Positions 8,337-16,961 of a stretch of 60,333 nt of DNA are shown here, one piece after another; the stretch's first letter is position 1, and each line of letters starts with the position of its first letter. The notes beneath the pieces were generated by a model that worked only from the letters and a program-made list of their open reading frames with translations, made no database searches and had not been told where the DNA came from. Position numbers and translations under genes: made by a program. This stretch comes from DASPMP01 sp035626995. Its GTDB lineage: Bacteria > Gemmatimonadota > Gemmatimonadetes > Gemmatimonadales > Gemmatimonadaceae. Location: positions 1 to 60,333 of the forward strand of contig DASPMP010000276.1 in assembly GCA_035626995.1 (NCBI GenBank). The letters are read 5' to 3'.

Positions 8337-10988
8337 ATGTTGCGACAGCTCCGCCGCGGCTTCACGGCGCTGCTCTTCCCGCAGCGCACGGACTCCGACG
8401 TCGACCGCGAGATCCAGCACTTCGTGCAGCAGCGCGCACGCGAACTGGAGCGGGAGGGGATGTCGAAGGAAGACGCCTTCCGCAACGCCACCATCGAGAT
8501 TGGCAACGTGACCACCACACGCGAGCACGTGCGCAGCTCCGGATGGGAACACGGCATCGATACACTGCTCGGCGACGTGCGCTATGCCCTGCGCCGGTTG
8601 CGACGCGACCCGGTCTTCACCATCGTCACGGCGCTCACCCTCGCCATGGGGATCGGTGCCGCCACGGCAATCTTCAGTGCCGTCAATCCGATCCTGTTCC
8701 GCGCGCTTCCGTATCCGGGCGCGGAGCGGATCGTCACCATCACCGACCGCGCCCAGGACGGCGCGCCCGCCGAGCCGACCTACGGCACCTTCGAGGAGCT
8801 CGCGGATCGCAGCCGATCGTTCGAGACACTGAGCGCGACTGACGCGTGGCGTCCGTCGCTCACGGGCACCGAAGAGCCCGAGCGACTCGAGGGACTGCGG
8901 GTCACCGCGTCCTTCTTCCAGACGATCGGCGTGCTTCCCGCCGCGGGACGCAACTTCGACGATGCCGAGGATGTAACGGGCGCGCCGCGAGTGGCGATCC
9001 TGAGCGACCGGCTGGCGAAGCGCCGCTTCCGCGACAGCGCGAAGGTCGGGACGTCCATCATGCTGAATGGCGAGAGCTATCAGGTGGTGGGAGTCATGCC
9101 GCCGGGATTCGTCGATGTCATGGCGCCAGCCACCGACGTCTGGGCTCCACTGCAGGCGCAGCGCCGTGCGCCTCCTGCGTCGCGCGAGTGGGGACATCAC
9201 TATCGCATCGTCGGCCGGCTGAAGGCTGGCGTCGATGTGGACGCCGCGCGGCGCGAGCTGGCGTCGATCGCGTCGCGGCCGGTCGCGGAGTTCCCGCGTG
9301 TTGTCTGGGCAGACCTCGGTGAAGGACTTCTGGTGCGTGGCCTGCAGGAAGACGTCACCGCCGCCGCGCGTCCCGCACTGCTGGCCATCGTCGTCGCCGC
9401 GCTGGCGCTGCTGCTCATCGCGTGCGTGAATGTCGCCAACCTGCTGCTCGCGCGCAGCGCCCGGCGTCGCGCCGAGTTCGCGTTGCGCGCGGCGTTGGGG
9501 GCGGGGGGACGCCGGCTCGCGCGCCAGTTGCTGACGGAGAGCGTCATCCTCGCGCTGATCGGCGGCGCACTGGGATTCCTCGTTGCGAACGCGGGCGTCG
9601 GCGCCTTGGTGGCGCTCAGCCCAGCGGGTTGGGCGAACGCGCACGTGATCCGGGTTGACGCGGCGGCCTTCGGCTTCGGCGTGATCGTGACAACGCTGGT
9701 TGGCCTCACCGTAGGACTGCTCCCGGCAGTGGGCGCGTCCCGTGCCGATGTGCGGGGCGGAATGCAGGCCGTATCGCGCAGCGTGGCCGGTTCACGAAAC
9801 GCGGCGCGCGGCATGCTGGTGGTGTCGGAAGTCGCGCTGGCGCTCGTCCTGCTGGTGGGCGCCGGTCTACTGCTCCGCAGCCTGGATAAGCTGTTCGCGG
9901 TGTCGCCGGGGATCCATCCCACGCAGGTGTTGACCATGCAGGTTGTGGACGCCGCGGGGCGGAACAGGACCGACGCCGAGCGCATCGCGTTCTACGATCA
10001 AGTGGTAGAAGCAGTGCGCAATATTCCCGGCGTCACGGGTGCGGCTGTCACGAGCCAGCTGCCGCTCAGTGGTGACCTGGACGGATACGGTTACAGCTTC
10101 GCGGCATTCCCCGATCGCCAGGCCGGCGAGGACGGCGCCGCGATGCGCTACTCCGTGACGCCGCAATATTTCCAGGTGATGGGAATCCCGCTGCGGCGGG
10201 GGCGCCTGCTGGACGCACGGGACAACGCAAATGCGCCACAGTCGTTCGTCATCAGCGAATCGCTGGCTCGGCGCGTGTTCGGCGAGGCAGATCCGGTGGG
10301 GCAGAACGTGCGCTTCGGTCCCGACATCGACGGCAGCCGTCCCTGGGGCACGGTGGTTGGCGTGGTAGGGGACGTGAAGCAGGAATCGCTCGCGTCAGGG
10401 AACAGCGCGGCGTTCTACGTACCCGCCTCACAATGGCGGTGGACAGACCCGGTGCAGTCGCTCGTGGTGCGGACCAGTGGTGACGCTGCCGCGCTGACGA
10501 GTGCCGTGAAGCGCGCGGTATGGAGCGTGGACCGGAACAAGCCGATCACACGCGTGGCCACTATGGAGCAACTGATCGAGCGTACCGCGGTGGAACGTCG
10601 CTTCGCGTCGGTGATCTACGCAACCTTCGCGATCGCCGCGCTGCTGCTCGCGGCCGTTGGACTGTATGGCGTCATCTCGGGTCGCGTGGCGGAGCGTACG
10701 CGTGAGATCGGGATTCGCTCGGCGCTGGGCGCCTCACGCACCGACATCGTGCAGGGCGTGCTCGCCAATGGGCTGATGCTCACGGCGGCAGGTGTTGCGA
10801 TCGGTATTGCCGGCGCTTTTGCCGCGAGCCGGCTGCTGGAAACCCTGCTGTATGGAATAGCGCGCACGGATGTGGCGACTTATGCCAGTGTCATTGCGCT
10901 CCTGACGGGCGTCGCGATGCTCGCGTGCTGGGCCCCGGCGCGTCGAGCCGCGGCCGTGGACCCCGCGATCACCCTGCGGTCTGATTGA
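8337..10988 (+). CDS. ADOP-type ABC transporter permease
   Basis: An 883-residue full-length ADOP permease. A short cytoplasmic prefix (residues 1-75, helical, with DREIQHFVQQRARELEREG) precedes the first membrane helix at VFTIVTALTLAMGIGAATAI. A MacB_PCD periplasmic domain follows (about 110-330), then FtsX domain 1 (CVNVANLLLARSARRRAEF), a second periplasmic domain, and FtsX domain 2 (GLYGVISGRVAERTREIGIR), ending PARRAAAVDPAITLRSD. The start has GGAGGGG 7 nt upstream, inside the end of padR. No ATPase subunit is nearby, so the partner must be encoded elsewhere. By analogy with MacB it may couple ATP hydrolysis to periplasmic or lipoprotein export; the substrate is unknown. Confidence 0.93.
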   Translation: MLRQLRRGFTALLFPQRTDSDVDREIQHFVQQRARELEREGMSKEDAFRNATIEIGNVTTTREHVRSSGWEHGIDTLLGDVRYALRRLRRDPVFTIVTALTLAMGIGAATAIFSAVNPILFRALPYPGAERIVTITDRAQDGAPAEPTYGTFEELADRSRSFETLSATDAWRPSLTGTEEPERLEGLRVTASFFQTIGVLPAAGRNFDDAEDVTGAPRVAILSDRLAKRRFRDSAKVGTSIMLNGESYQVVGVMPPGFVDVMAPATDVWAPLQAQRRAPPASREWGHHYRIVGRLKAGVDVDAARRELASIASRPVAEFPRVVWADLGEGLLVRGLQEDVTAAARPALLAIVVAALALLLIACVNVANLLLARSARRRAEFALRAALGAGGRRLARQLLTESVILALIGGALGFLVANAGVGALVALSPAGWANAHVIRVDAAAFGFGVIVTTLVGLTVGLLPAVGASRADVRGGMQAVSRSVAGSRNAARGMLVVSEVALALVLLVGAGLLLRSLDKLFAVSPGIHPTQVLTMQVVDAAGRNRTDAERIAFYDQVVEAVRNIPGVTGAAVTSQLPLSGDLDGYGYSFAAFPDRQAGEDGAAMRYSVTPQYFQVMGIPLRRGRLLDARDNANAPQSFVISESLARRVFGEADPVGQNVRFGPDIDGSRPWGTVVGVVGDVKQESLASGNSAAFYVPASQWRWTDPVQSLVVRTSGDAAALTSAVKRAVWSVDRNKPITRVATMEQLIERTAVERRFASVIYATFAIAALLLAAVGLYGVISGRVAERTREIGIRSALGASRTDIVQGVLANGLMLTAAGVAIGIAGAFAASRLLETLLYGIARTDVATYASVIALLTGVAMLACWAPARRAAAVDPAITLRSD

Positions 10989-11250
10989 CCGCTTGGCAAT
11001 CTCGGTGCGACCGAGGGCTTCTCATCAACGATCTCCCGTCTTCGACTGGTTGCTTGAGCAGTGAAGGCTCTCAGAATGGGTTTTCTGACAGAACGGAAAC
11101 AGCTGATGACTGCCGGATTGCGCACAAGTCCACCAACAAGACACGGTTTTCAATCCGTTGAATCAGGAGTTTCAGTTCTGATCCGCAAACCCCCTTGAGG
11201 GCATTCATTGCCGAGTCGCCGGTCGAACACGCAGATGTGTCCCTAAGGAA

Positions 11251-12000
11251 CTAGTGCAACGCTGAGGGCGCAGAGATGCGGAGGTCCCTGCTGGTCATGA
11301 GTCCGCGCAGATTCTGGCGCAACCGTACGCGCCACATCCAGTACAGCAGCACCACGAGCGGGGCGGAGCCGAGGAGGACCATGACGGGGACGCTGCGCAT
11401 CCACACGGGCATTCCCTTCATCATCGCGAGCTGGGCGACGAAGGAGCCGGAGGCGATGAATAGGCCGAAGCACATGCGCCAGAGGTGGCGCTCCAGCCGT
11501 CGCGTCCCCTGAATACCGCCAGCAAAGATCATCCTCGCGTCTCCGATCGCTGCGAGCAGGACGATCGTATTCATGAAGAAGATCATCCCCGCGGGCACCC
11601 CATCGATGTGATTGCCCGGCCGGTCGAGGGCCGCAAATCCCTTTGCGTATCCGGTCGCGGCGAAGAGGAAGGCAACGAGCATGAGGGCGACGTCCACCTG
11701 CCTGCGCCCAGCCGGGAGCGGCTTGACGGTGGTCCAGGCCGTAAAGATCAGGTAGACAGTGAGCCCTCCGGCGCCGATGTCGCCACTGCCCTTATACAGC
11801 GCGATCCCGATGGCAGTGAGCGCCATGGCGATCATCGCGTATACGAAGACGGTCCCGCTGCGGCGATGCCATGTTCCGCCCTTCCGAGCCGCGATGGCGA
11901 TGTACCCCGCCACCAGGGCGGCCACCCCCATCGCGACGTGAAACACGAGGGACAGCAACGGCAGCCCACTCGCCGTCGCCAGCGTTAACCGATCGCTCAC
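11251..12000 (-). CDS. DUF2306-like membrane protein
   Basis: A 249-residue polytopic membrane protein with about seven hydrophobic segments. It is distantly similar to the DUF2306 protein at 6737 in layout: LVFHVAMGVAALVAGYIAIA, then WHRRSGTVFVYAMIAMAL, then a late PLVVLLYWMWRVRLRQNL. The GTG start at 12000 is chosen because GGAGG lies 7 nt before it; the longer open frame reaches 12156 without a ribosome site. It is a single gene, 262 bp downstream of the ADOP gene on the opposite strand. Function unknown. Confidence 0.82.
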   Translation of the reverse strand: MSDRLTLATASGLPLLSLVFHVAMGVAALVAGYIAIAARKGGTWHRRSGTVFVYAMIAMALTAIGIALYKGSGDIGAGGLTVYLIFTAWTTVKPLPAGRRQVDVALMLVAFLFAATGYAKGFAALDRPGNHIDGVPAGMIFFMNTIVLLAAIGDARMIFAGGIQGTRRLERHLWRMCFGLFIASGSFVAQLAMMKGMPVWMRSVPVMVLLGSAPLVVLLYWMWRVRLRQNLRGLMTSRDLRISAPSALH

Positions 12001-12103
12001 AGCATTTCCTCCGCATGGGACCTTGTATTGGTATCCCATACGATAGGCATGCGGAAATGGTTTCAGCCTGGGCGGGAAGCCCTTTGCGCAGAGGACGCGG
12101 AGG

Positions 12104-12604
12104 TCACTCGATCTTCGGCAGTACCACCCACCAGTTCCCCTCACTGCTGCCGGCATGGATGGTGGTGGTTACCCACACGCCGCGGTACCCTGTGGCGGCC
12201 GGGGGAATGAAGGTGATCAGGTACTCACCGCCGGGAAGGGTCGGCGATTCGAATGCGCCATTGGCATCTGAGGTCATCGTTGCCGCGACGTCGCCGAGAT
12301 TCGGTTCGGAGCCGGTCCATCCCAGGTGCTCATACACGGTGATCGCCACGTTCTGCAGTCGCGGCGCCGTCGCCATGGTGTCCGGGCCTGTGCCAGGTCC
12401 AAGTACGAATCCCTTGAAGGAACCAGGAGTCGGGTTCGACGGCGGCGGTGGGGTGGTGAGAATGGTGTCGTTGCTCGAGCTCTCGGAGAGCCCGCGGATC
12501 GGCGAGTTCGAGATGCCGGTCGGTTTCTTTTCGGCACACGCCGAGGTCACTGCAAGGACCGCCGTGCAGGCGATCGTGAGTCGTCGAAGGGTATTGGGCT
12601 GCAC
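12104..12604 (-). CDS. Small lipoprotein with carboxypeptidase-regulatory-like domain
   Basis: A 166-residue predicted lipoprotein. The signal peptide has its lipobox at AVTSAC and is followed by a Ser/Thr/Pro-rich linker containing TPPPPSNPTPG. The rest is one beta-sandwich of the carboxypeptidase-regulatory/SpaA type: VAITVYEHLGW, then TSDANGAFESPTLPGGEYLI. GTG at 12604 has GGAG 6 nt upstream, while the open frame continues to 12985 over the divergent operon. It is divergent from the CBM48/sigma operon and shares its 141-bp promoter region. Role unknown; probably envelope-exposed. Confidence 0.75.
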   Translation of the reverse strand: MQPNTLRRLTIACTAVLAVTSACAEKKPTGISNSPIRGLSESSSNDTILTTPPPPSNPTPGSFKGFVLGPGTGPDTMATAPRLQNVAITVYEHLGWTGSEPNLGDVAATMTSDANGAFESPTLPGGEYLITFIPPAATGYRGVWVTTTIHAGSSEGNWWVVLPKIE

Positions 12605-12651
12605 AGAACGCTCCGTGAGTGGTGATGCCTGTAATACCTTGCCGAGGGCGC

Positions 12652-12683
12652 CGGCGTCACCGCGGCCAGTCGATGTGACGCCG
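12652..12683. promoter_or_regulatory. Perfect 9-bp inverted repeat in divergent promoter region
   Basis: CGGCGTCAC at 12652-12660 and GTGACGCCG at 12675-12683, 14 nt apart, lie between the divergent lipoprotein (start 12604) and the CBM48/sigma operon (start 12746). A smaller dyad (ACCCG and CGGGT around a TGCG loop) follows immediately. The position suits an operator for a dimeric regulator acting on one or both genes. The regulator is not identified. Confidence 0.5.
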
Positions 12684-12745
12684 CGACCCGTGCGCGGGTA
12701 TAACCTGTGGAGGCTGGCGCGCCCTGACCGAACACCGGAGGATGT

Positions 12746-13936
12746 TTGCGACCTACCCTGATAGCCGCGGCAACGCTCCTGGCCAGTCCTTTCCCTGCCA
12801 TGGCGCAAGTGTCGGGCGCGATCGATGTCGGCAGCGGAGTCGGCCGGGTGCAGTCGGGGACATGGGTTCGCGAGAGCCGGCTCGCGCCATCGGTGCGTCT
12901 GAATCACCGGTTCGGATTCCTGCATACGGACGCGGCGCTGCTGGAGCGCGGCGGCACCATGCAGCTGGACCGCGCGGCATATCACGCGGTAATCGCGTCG
13001 CCCGCCTTTGGTCCCTTCCGCCTGGCTGGCGGTGTAACGGGCACGTCGGACTCGGTCTATTCGACGCTGTCGCTGCGTCGCCCCGAGATGACGGCGGCAT
13101 TGTCCGCGGCGTATCGCAGGAGCGGCGTGTGGCTGGGGACATCTGCGCGCAGTGGTGGCAGCCCAGCCATCGTTGCCGGCGCCTGGCGCACGCTGGGAGC
13201 GGCGGTCGTCTCCGTCTACAGCACCCGACGCTCTTCGGCGGCGCGCGCGCTGGAGTTTCGCGAGCGCGAAGTCGCCGGCTGGGACACAACAGTCACCGAC
13301 TCGGGATCGATCGCGCGTCCCGTGATATTCAAATACACTGATACCCTGCGGACCGCTCGGCTCCGCTCATGGTCTGACCTGGAAGCCCGCGTCGACTGGA
13401 GCATGGGGCGGTTGTCGCTGAGCGCAACGGTCGCGGGACGCGGGGCATCGGACTCGGGGACGACGCAGCAGCTCTGGGGACGGGTGGGGAGTGCGCTGCG
13501 GGTGGCGGACAACGTCTGGCTCACCGGAAGTGTGGGCAGCTCACCGGCGCCAATCGGCGGACGCACAGATCCGGCGCACTTCGCGAGCATCGGGATACGT
13601 CTCGCGCACGTCGCGCGCACCCGACCGCCGTTGCCCGCGGCCATCCGGCCGTCCGCGACGGCGTTCGCTATTGCTGCGTCGACACCGGGGCTCTACCGCA
13701 TCACTGTTCGCGCGCCGAGTGCGCGAACGGTGGATGTCGCGGGCGATTTCAATGGTTGGCGCGCGGTCACCCTGGAGGAGCGGTCTCCCGGTGTGTGGGA
13801 GGCGACGGTGTCACTGACGCCGGGCACGCACCGGATGAGCGTGCGTGTGGACGGCGATCGCTGGATCGCGCCGCCCGGGGTGCCGTCGGTGGACGATGAG
13901 TTCAACGGGCGAGTCGGCGTCGTCGTGGTGAAATGA
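12746..13936 (+). CDS. Outer-membrane-type protein with C-terminal CBM48 (glycogen-binding) domain
   Basis: A 396-residue exported protein. The TTG start has GGAGGA just upstream, and the ATG at 12742 is out of frame. The signal peptide ends AMAQ. Residues about 20-300 are strand-rich with alternating polar and apolar residues (for example LRSWSDLEARVDWSMGRLSL), consistent with a beta-barrel. The last 85 residues are a CBM48/AMPK-type glycan-binding module with the hallmark VDVAGDFNGW. The fold suggests alpha-glucan or other polysaccharide binding at the surface or in the periplasm. Its stop overlaps the sigma gene start (ATGA), so expression is coupled. A barrel joined to a CBM48 module is unusual. 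Confidence 0.8.
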   Translation: MRPTLIAAATLLASPFPAMAQVSGAIDVGSGVGRVQSGTWVRESRLAPSVRLNHRFGFLHTDAALLERGGTMQLDRAAYHAVIASPAFGPFRLAGGVTGTSDSVYSTLSLRRPEMTAALSAAYRRSGVWLGTSARSGGSPAIVAGAWRTLGAAVVSVYSTRRSSAARALEFREREVAGWDTTVTDSGSIARPVIFKYTDTLRTARLRSWSDLEARVDWSMGRLSLSATVAGRGASDSGTTQQLWGRVGSALRVADNVWLTGSVGSSPAPIGGRTDPAHFASIGIRLAHVARTRPPLPAAIRPSATAFAIAASTPGLYRITVRAPSARTVDVAGDFNGWRAVTLEERSPGVWEATVSLTPGTHRMSVRVDGDRWIAPPGVPSVDDEFNGRVGVVVVK

Positions 13937-14541
13937 TGTCGGGCGCCATGTCGCGGCGTGATGTGACGGTGGCGCGGCTGTCCGGGTACAACGAGGCAGT
14001 GATCCCGGATGCAACGCTGGTACGCGCGGTGCTCGCGGGCGACGCAGCGGCGTTCACGACCCTGGTGGATCGTCACGCGCGCGTCTGCCTGCGCTACGCG
14101 ACGCGCATGCTGGGCAACGTCGAGGATGCGGAAGATGCCACGCAGGAAGCTTTCATTCGGGCGCACGGCGCACTGGCACGATACGACGGCAGCGTCGCCT
14201 TTCGCACCTGGCTCATGACCATCCTGATCAACCGGTGTCGCACAGCCATCGGCGTGCGTCGCAAGCGCGAAGACCGGATCACGCCGGATGCGGAGGCCGT
14301 CGCGCGCGCGGCAGTGCCAGGGGACGCGGAGGACATGGTGCTGCGCGACGCCATCGAGCGGGCGCTCGCACGGCTGGATGTCGCGCACCGTGAAGCGTTC
14401 CTGCTGAAGCACGTCGAGCAACTGAGTTACGAGGAGATGGCGCAGATGACGAATGTCGGAGTCTCGGCGCTCAAGATGCGGGTGCAGCGCGCCTGTGAAC
14501 GGCTGCAGCTGCTGCTCGCGGAGGATCGCATTGATGCGTAA
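13933..14541 (+). CDS. ECF RNA polymerase sigma factor (sigma-70 family)
   Basis: A 202-residue sigma factor. Region 2 spans about 25-95 (FTTLVDRHARVCLRYATRML, then EDAEDATQEAFIRAHGAL with the conserved DAxQE motif). Region 4 spans about 140-198 (LDVAHREAFLLKHVEQLSYE, then VGVSALKMRVQRACERL). The region 1.1 and 3 parts of larger sigma factors are missing, as in the ECF group. The ATG overlaps the upstream stop by 4 bp, and its own stop overlaps the next gene. The neighbouring membrane protein is the natural candidate for its anti-sigma partner. Confidence 0.93.
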   Translation: MMSGAMSRRDVTVARLSGYNEAVIPDATLVRAVLAGDAAAFTTLVDRHARVCLRYATRMLGNVEDAEDATQEAFIRAHGALARYDGSVAFRTWLMTILINRCRTAIGVRRKREDRITPDAEAVARAAVPGDAEDMVLRDAIERALARLDVAHREAFLLKHVEQLSYEEMAQMTNVGVSALKMRVQRACERLQLLLAEDRIDA

Positions 14542-15097
14542 TGCCCTGATGCGCGAGGACGAATTGCCGATTGCGCTTCGCGACGCAACGGAGCTGCTCC
14601 GCGACGCACCACCACCGAGTGATCTCTGGCGACGGCGCGTGCTGAAGGCGGCATCCGAACGCGCGGCGCCGACATCTGCGCGCAGCGCTCGCATCCGGTG
14701 GTCAATCCATCCCGCCGCCGCGATCGCCGCGGCACTGCTGTTCATGACGTTGGGTGGTGCAGGAACCTGGCTGCTGACCAACGCGCCGCGCGACGTCGTT
14801 TCTGTCGCCACGGGAGGTGCTGTCGGGGGAACATCGAACGTGCGCTTCAGTCTCGAGGCTCCAGGTGCGAGCAGCGTCACGCTCGTCGGTGACTTCAACG
14901 GCTGGGATCGCGCCGGTGTGAAGCTGCGGCGCGCTGGCGATGGGCGGACATGGACCGTGGAGATCCCGCTCACACCCGGGCGGTATGCGTACTCGTTCGT
15001 GGTGGACGGCGCACTCGCGCGCGACCCGCGGGCGCCGCGCGCGGCGGACGACGATTTCGGTTCACCGAACTCCATTGTACTGGTGAGCGGCTCATGA
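14534..15097 (+). CDS. Single-pass membrane protein with periplasmic CBM48 domain, candidate anti-sigma
   Basis: A 187-residue protein. Residues about 1-55 are charged and probably cytoplasmic. One transmembrane helix sits at about 58-80 (AAAIAAALLFMTLGGAGTWL). The C-terminal 95 residues form a CBM48 module with VTLVGDFNGWDRAG, very like the module in the operon's first gene. The topology (short cytosolic N-terminus, one helix, periplasmic domain) is that of many ECF anti-sigma factors. No zinc-finger HxxxCxxC motif is visible, so an anti-sigma role is inference from position. ATG 14534 is chosen (GGAGG 10 nt upstream); TTG 14531 is an alternative. It overlaps the sigma gene by 8 bp. Confidence 0.75.
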   Translation: MRNALMREDELPIALRDATELLRDAPPPSDLWRRRVLKAASERAAPTSARSARIRWSIHPAAAIAAALLFMTLGGAGTWLLTNAPRDVVSVATGGAVGGTSNVRFSLEAPGASSVTLVGDFNGWDRAGVKLRRAGDGRTWTVEIPLTPGRYAYSFVVDGALARDPRAPRAADDDFGSPNSIVLVSGS

Positions 15098-15717
15098 AGC
15101 ACCACCTCGCAGTGCTGGCGCTGCTATTGACGTCGACGCGTATCGCGGCGCAGGCACCCGCCGCTGATTTTCCTGCGCAGCTATCCGTGGACACCCGGCA
15201 GGTTCTCACGCGCATCGCGGATTCCGCGCGTGCGGCGAAGCTGCCCGTAGAGCCGCTGGTCTCGAAGGCCGCCGAAGGAGTACTCAAAGGTGCGGACGAC
15301 GCGCGCATCATCGCCGCGGTGCGCACGCTTGCGCGTCAGCTGGGGGAGGCGCGCGCGATCATGCCCGCGGGAACGGGGACTGCCGCGCTGACGGCAGCCG
15401 CGAGCGCATTGCGCGCCGGCGTCACCGCCGAGACGCTGCGATCGCTGGTGGAAGCCGGGCAGGGGAGCGACGCCGCGGATTTCGGAGTGGCCCTGGTGAC
15501 TCTGGCTGACCTGGCGGCGAACGGCGTCCCCCCACGTACCGCGGGGGACGCGGTGTCAGAGCTGCTGCGCCGCGGAACGCCAGGGCGTGATCTCGCGGCG
15601 CTGCGATCGGCGATCGCGCAGGACATCGGCGACGGTATTGCGCCTGCGCGTGCTCTGTCTGCCCGTCTGCGGATCCTCATGCCGGCGACGCCGACGCCAG
15701 AAGTCCGACGGCCCTGA
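15094..15717 (+). CDS. Exported helical protein of unknown function
   Basis: A 207-residue protein with a signal peptide (MKHHLAVLALLLTSTRIAAQ). The mature part is almost entirely Ala-rich helices without cysteines, for example ALTAAASALRAGVTAETLR, with a recurring G(V/N)xxxTA.. pattern suggesting repeated helical hairpins. Its ATG overlaps the stop of the CBM48 membrane protein (ATGA), so it is the last gene of the operon. No domain is recognised. It might be a periplasmic scaffold or a partner of the CBM48 proteins. Confidence 0.72.
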   Translation: MKHHLAVLALLLTSTRIAAQAPAADFPAQLSVDTRQVLTRIADSARAAKLPVEPLVSKAAEGVLKGADDARIIAAVRTLARQLGEARAIMPAGTGTAALTAAASALRAGVTAETLRSLVEAGQGSDAADFGVALVTLADLAANGVPPRTAGDAVSELLRRGTPGRDLAALRSAIAQDIGDGIAPARALSARLRILMPATPTPEVRRP

Positions 15718-15738
15718 AGGGACAGTAGCAACGCGCAG

Positions 15739-16311
15739 TTACAGGGGATTGTGCGCCCGGTACAGTGTCCACCGGCCAGGCATGCTCCCTTCCGCGTCGT
15801 AGTACTCGCCGGACGACTCCGGCGTGTCCATTGGATGGCAGGTCCAGTCGCCTTCGGCATAGACACCCTGCGCCGGATCCAGGTTGCGGCGACTCCCGGC
15901 GAATCGCGCAAACTCCTTCCAGAACCGTTCGGTGACGTCCGCCGACGCAGGTGACCTGATCTCGATGCTGTCCGTACCGATGTACGCGACCTGGAGATCC
16001 TGAAAACCTGTGGTGGCCCAGAACGCAACGCTATTGCCGTTGGCGAGTTCCTTGTTGCGCCTGGCGTCGCCCCCGCCGGTGCCGGTCCGAATGGTCGCGT
16101 TGCCTGCGACCGCTACCTCCGAGGTGATGACGATGTGCGTCTCGATGCTGCACTGGATGTCCCGCCCATCGGGAAGCTGACCGTTTGCAAAGGCCTCGAA
16201 GCGCAATTCCGTCGGGAGCTGGCGGATGGAATCGTCTGTCTCGGTAGGATCAACGGGGTCGCTGCACGACCAGCCGAGCAACGCGAGCGGTGCGAGATGG
16301 CGGAGACGCAT
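15739..16311 (-). CDS. Predicted lipoprotein, unknown function
   Basis: A 190-residue protein. The signal peptide MRLRHLAPLALLGWSCSD has a lipobox ending in Cys16. The mature part is mixed, with an acidic N-terminus (SDPVDPTETDDS) and two later cysteines (DIQCSIETH and DWTCHPMD) that could form a disulfide. GGAG lies 5-6 nt before ATG 16311. It follows another small lipoprotein by 23 bp, so the two form an operon. It converges with the CBM48 operon, whose last gene ends 21 bp away. No family is recognised. Confidence 0.72.
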   Translation of the reverse strand: MRLRHLAPLALLGWSCSDPVDPTETDDSIRQLPTELRFEAFANGQLPDGRDIQCSIETHIVITSEVAVAGNATIRTGTGGGDARRNKELANGNSVAFWATTGFQDLQVAYIGTDSIEIRSPASADVTERFWKEFARFAGSRRNLDPAQGVYAEGDWTCHPMDTPESSGEYYDAEGSMPGRWTLYRAHNPL

Positions 16312-16334
16312 TACTGCTCCTTCAGAGTGATACG

Positions 16335-16760
16335 TTAGTCGGGACGGCCACCGCGCAATGCGCGCGGGCCCGACGGACCGATGCCCGTGGCAACATCGAC
16401 GAGCTTGCCATCCTCCCACAGCTCGGCGCGAAGCGATGCGCCAGCCACGGGTACCTGAATGGCGCCAACGACGATGCCGAGCACGTCCCGACCCGTCAGC
16501 TGCGTCTCATGGGGTGCTGTCGTGAGCTCCACGATGTAATCCGCTGCGAGTTGCGGTCCCTCGCGATAGGTCATGGTCGCTCCGAAAAAGAGCTCCATGG
16601 GTTGGTCCGCCTGGAGCTTCAGCACGTAACGATGCTCGTCGTCCGTCCCGGTGATCAATCGGCAGCCGCCGACCGACAGCACCACTGCAACGGCGAGTGC
16701 GCCCCTGAGCAGGGCCGTCGCAACGCGGCGAACGCCGTTCGTCCTGCGGTTGTGGACCAT
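16335..16760 (-). CDS. Small predicted lipoprotein
   Basis: A 141-residue protein. A basic N-terminus (MVHNRRTNGVRRVATALLRG) leads to a hydrophobic stretch and lipobox SVGGC near residue 33. The mature domain of about 105 residues looks beta-rich (HRYVLKLQADQPMELFFGAT and DYIVELTTAPHETQLTG). No family is recognised. It is probably co-transcribed with the lipoprotein at 15739-16311. The 201 bp upstream, to the end of the next gene, hold no further gene. Confidence 0.65.
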   Translation of the reverse strand: MVHNRRTNGVRRVATALLRGALAVAVVLSVGGCRLITGTDDEHRYVLKLQADQPMELFFGATMTYREGPQLAADYIVELTTAPHETQLTGRDVLGIVVGAIQVPVAGASLRAELWEDGKLVDVATGIGPSGPRALRGGRPD

Positions 16761-16961
16761 GGTTCGAGATGTGTTCAGGGATGCAAGGTGCCCTCTATCA
16801 TTAAACCTGAACCAGTTGCCATTGCGTCACTCACGCGCATGCGGCTCATCCGGCATTTGTCACGGTTCGTCCCTCCAGGCCGCAATGTGCTCCCGTCTCC
16901 GATTGGCATCCTCGCCAGCTAGTTAGTGGCCAGTGGCGAGTTGCCGGTCGTTAACGAGAGA

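Noticed and set aside
10989..11250. Small gene or RNA in the gap after the second ADOP permease
   Set aside because: Only a weak CTCGG/CCGAG dyad near 11001-11015 is seen, with no T-tract; no open frame with a ribosome site or RNA structure is convincing.
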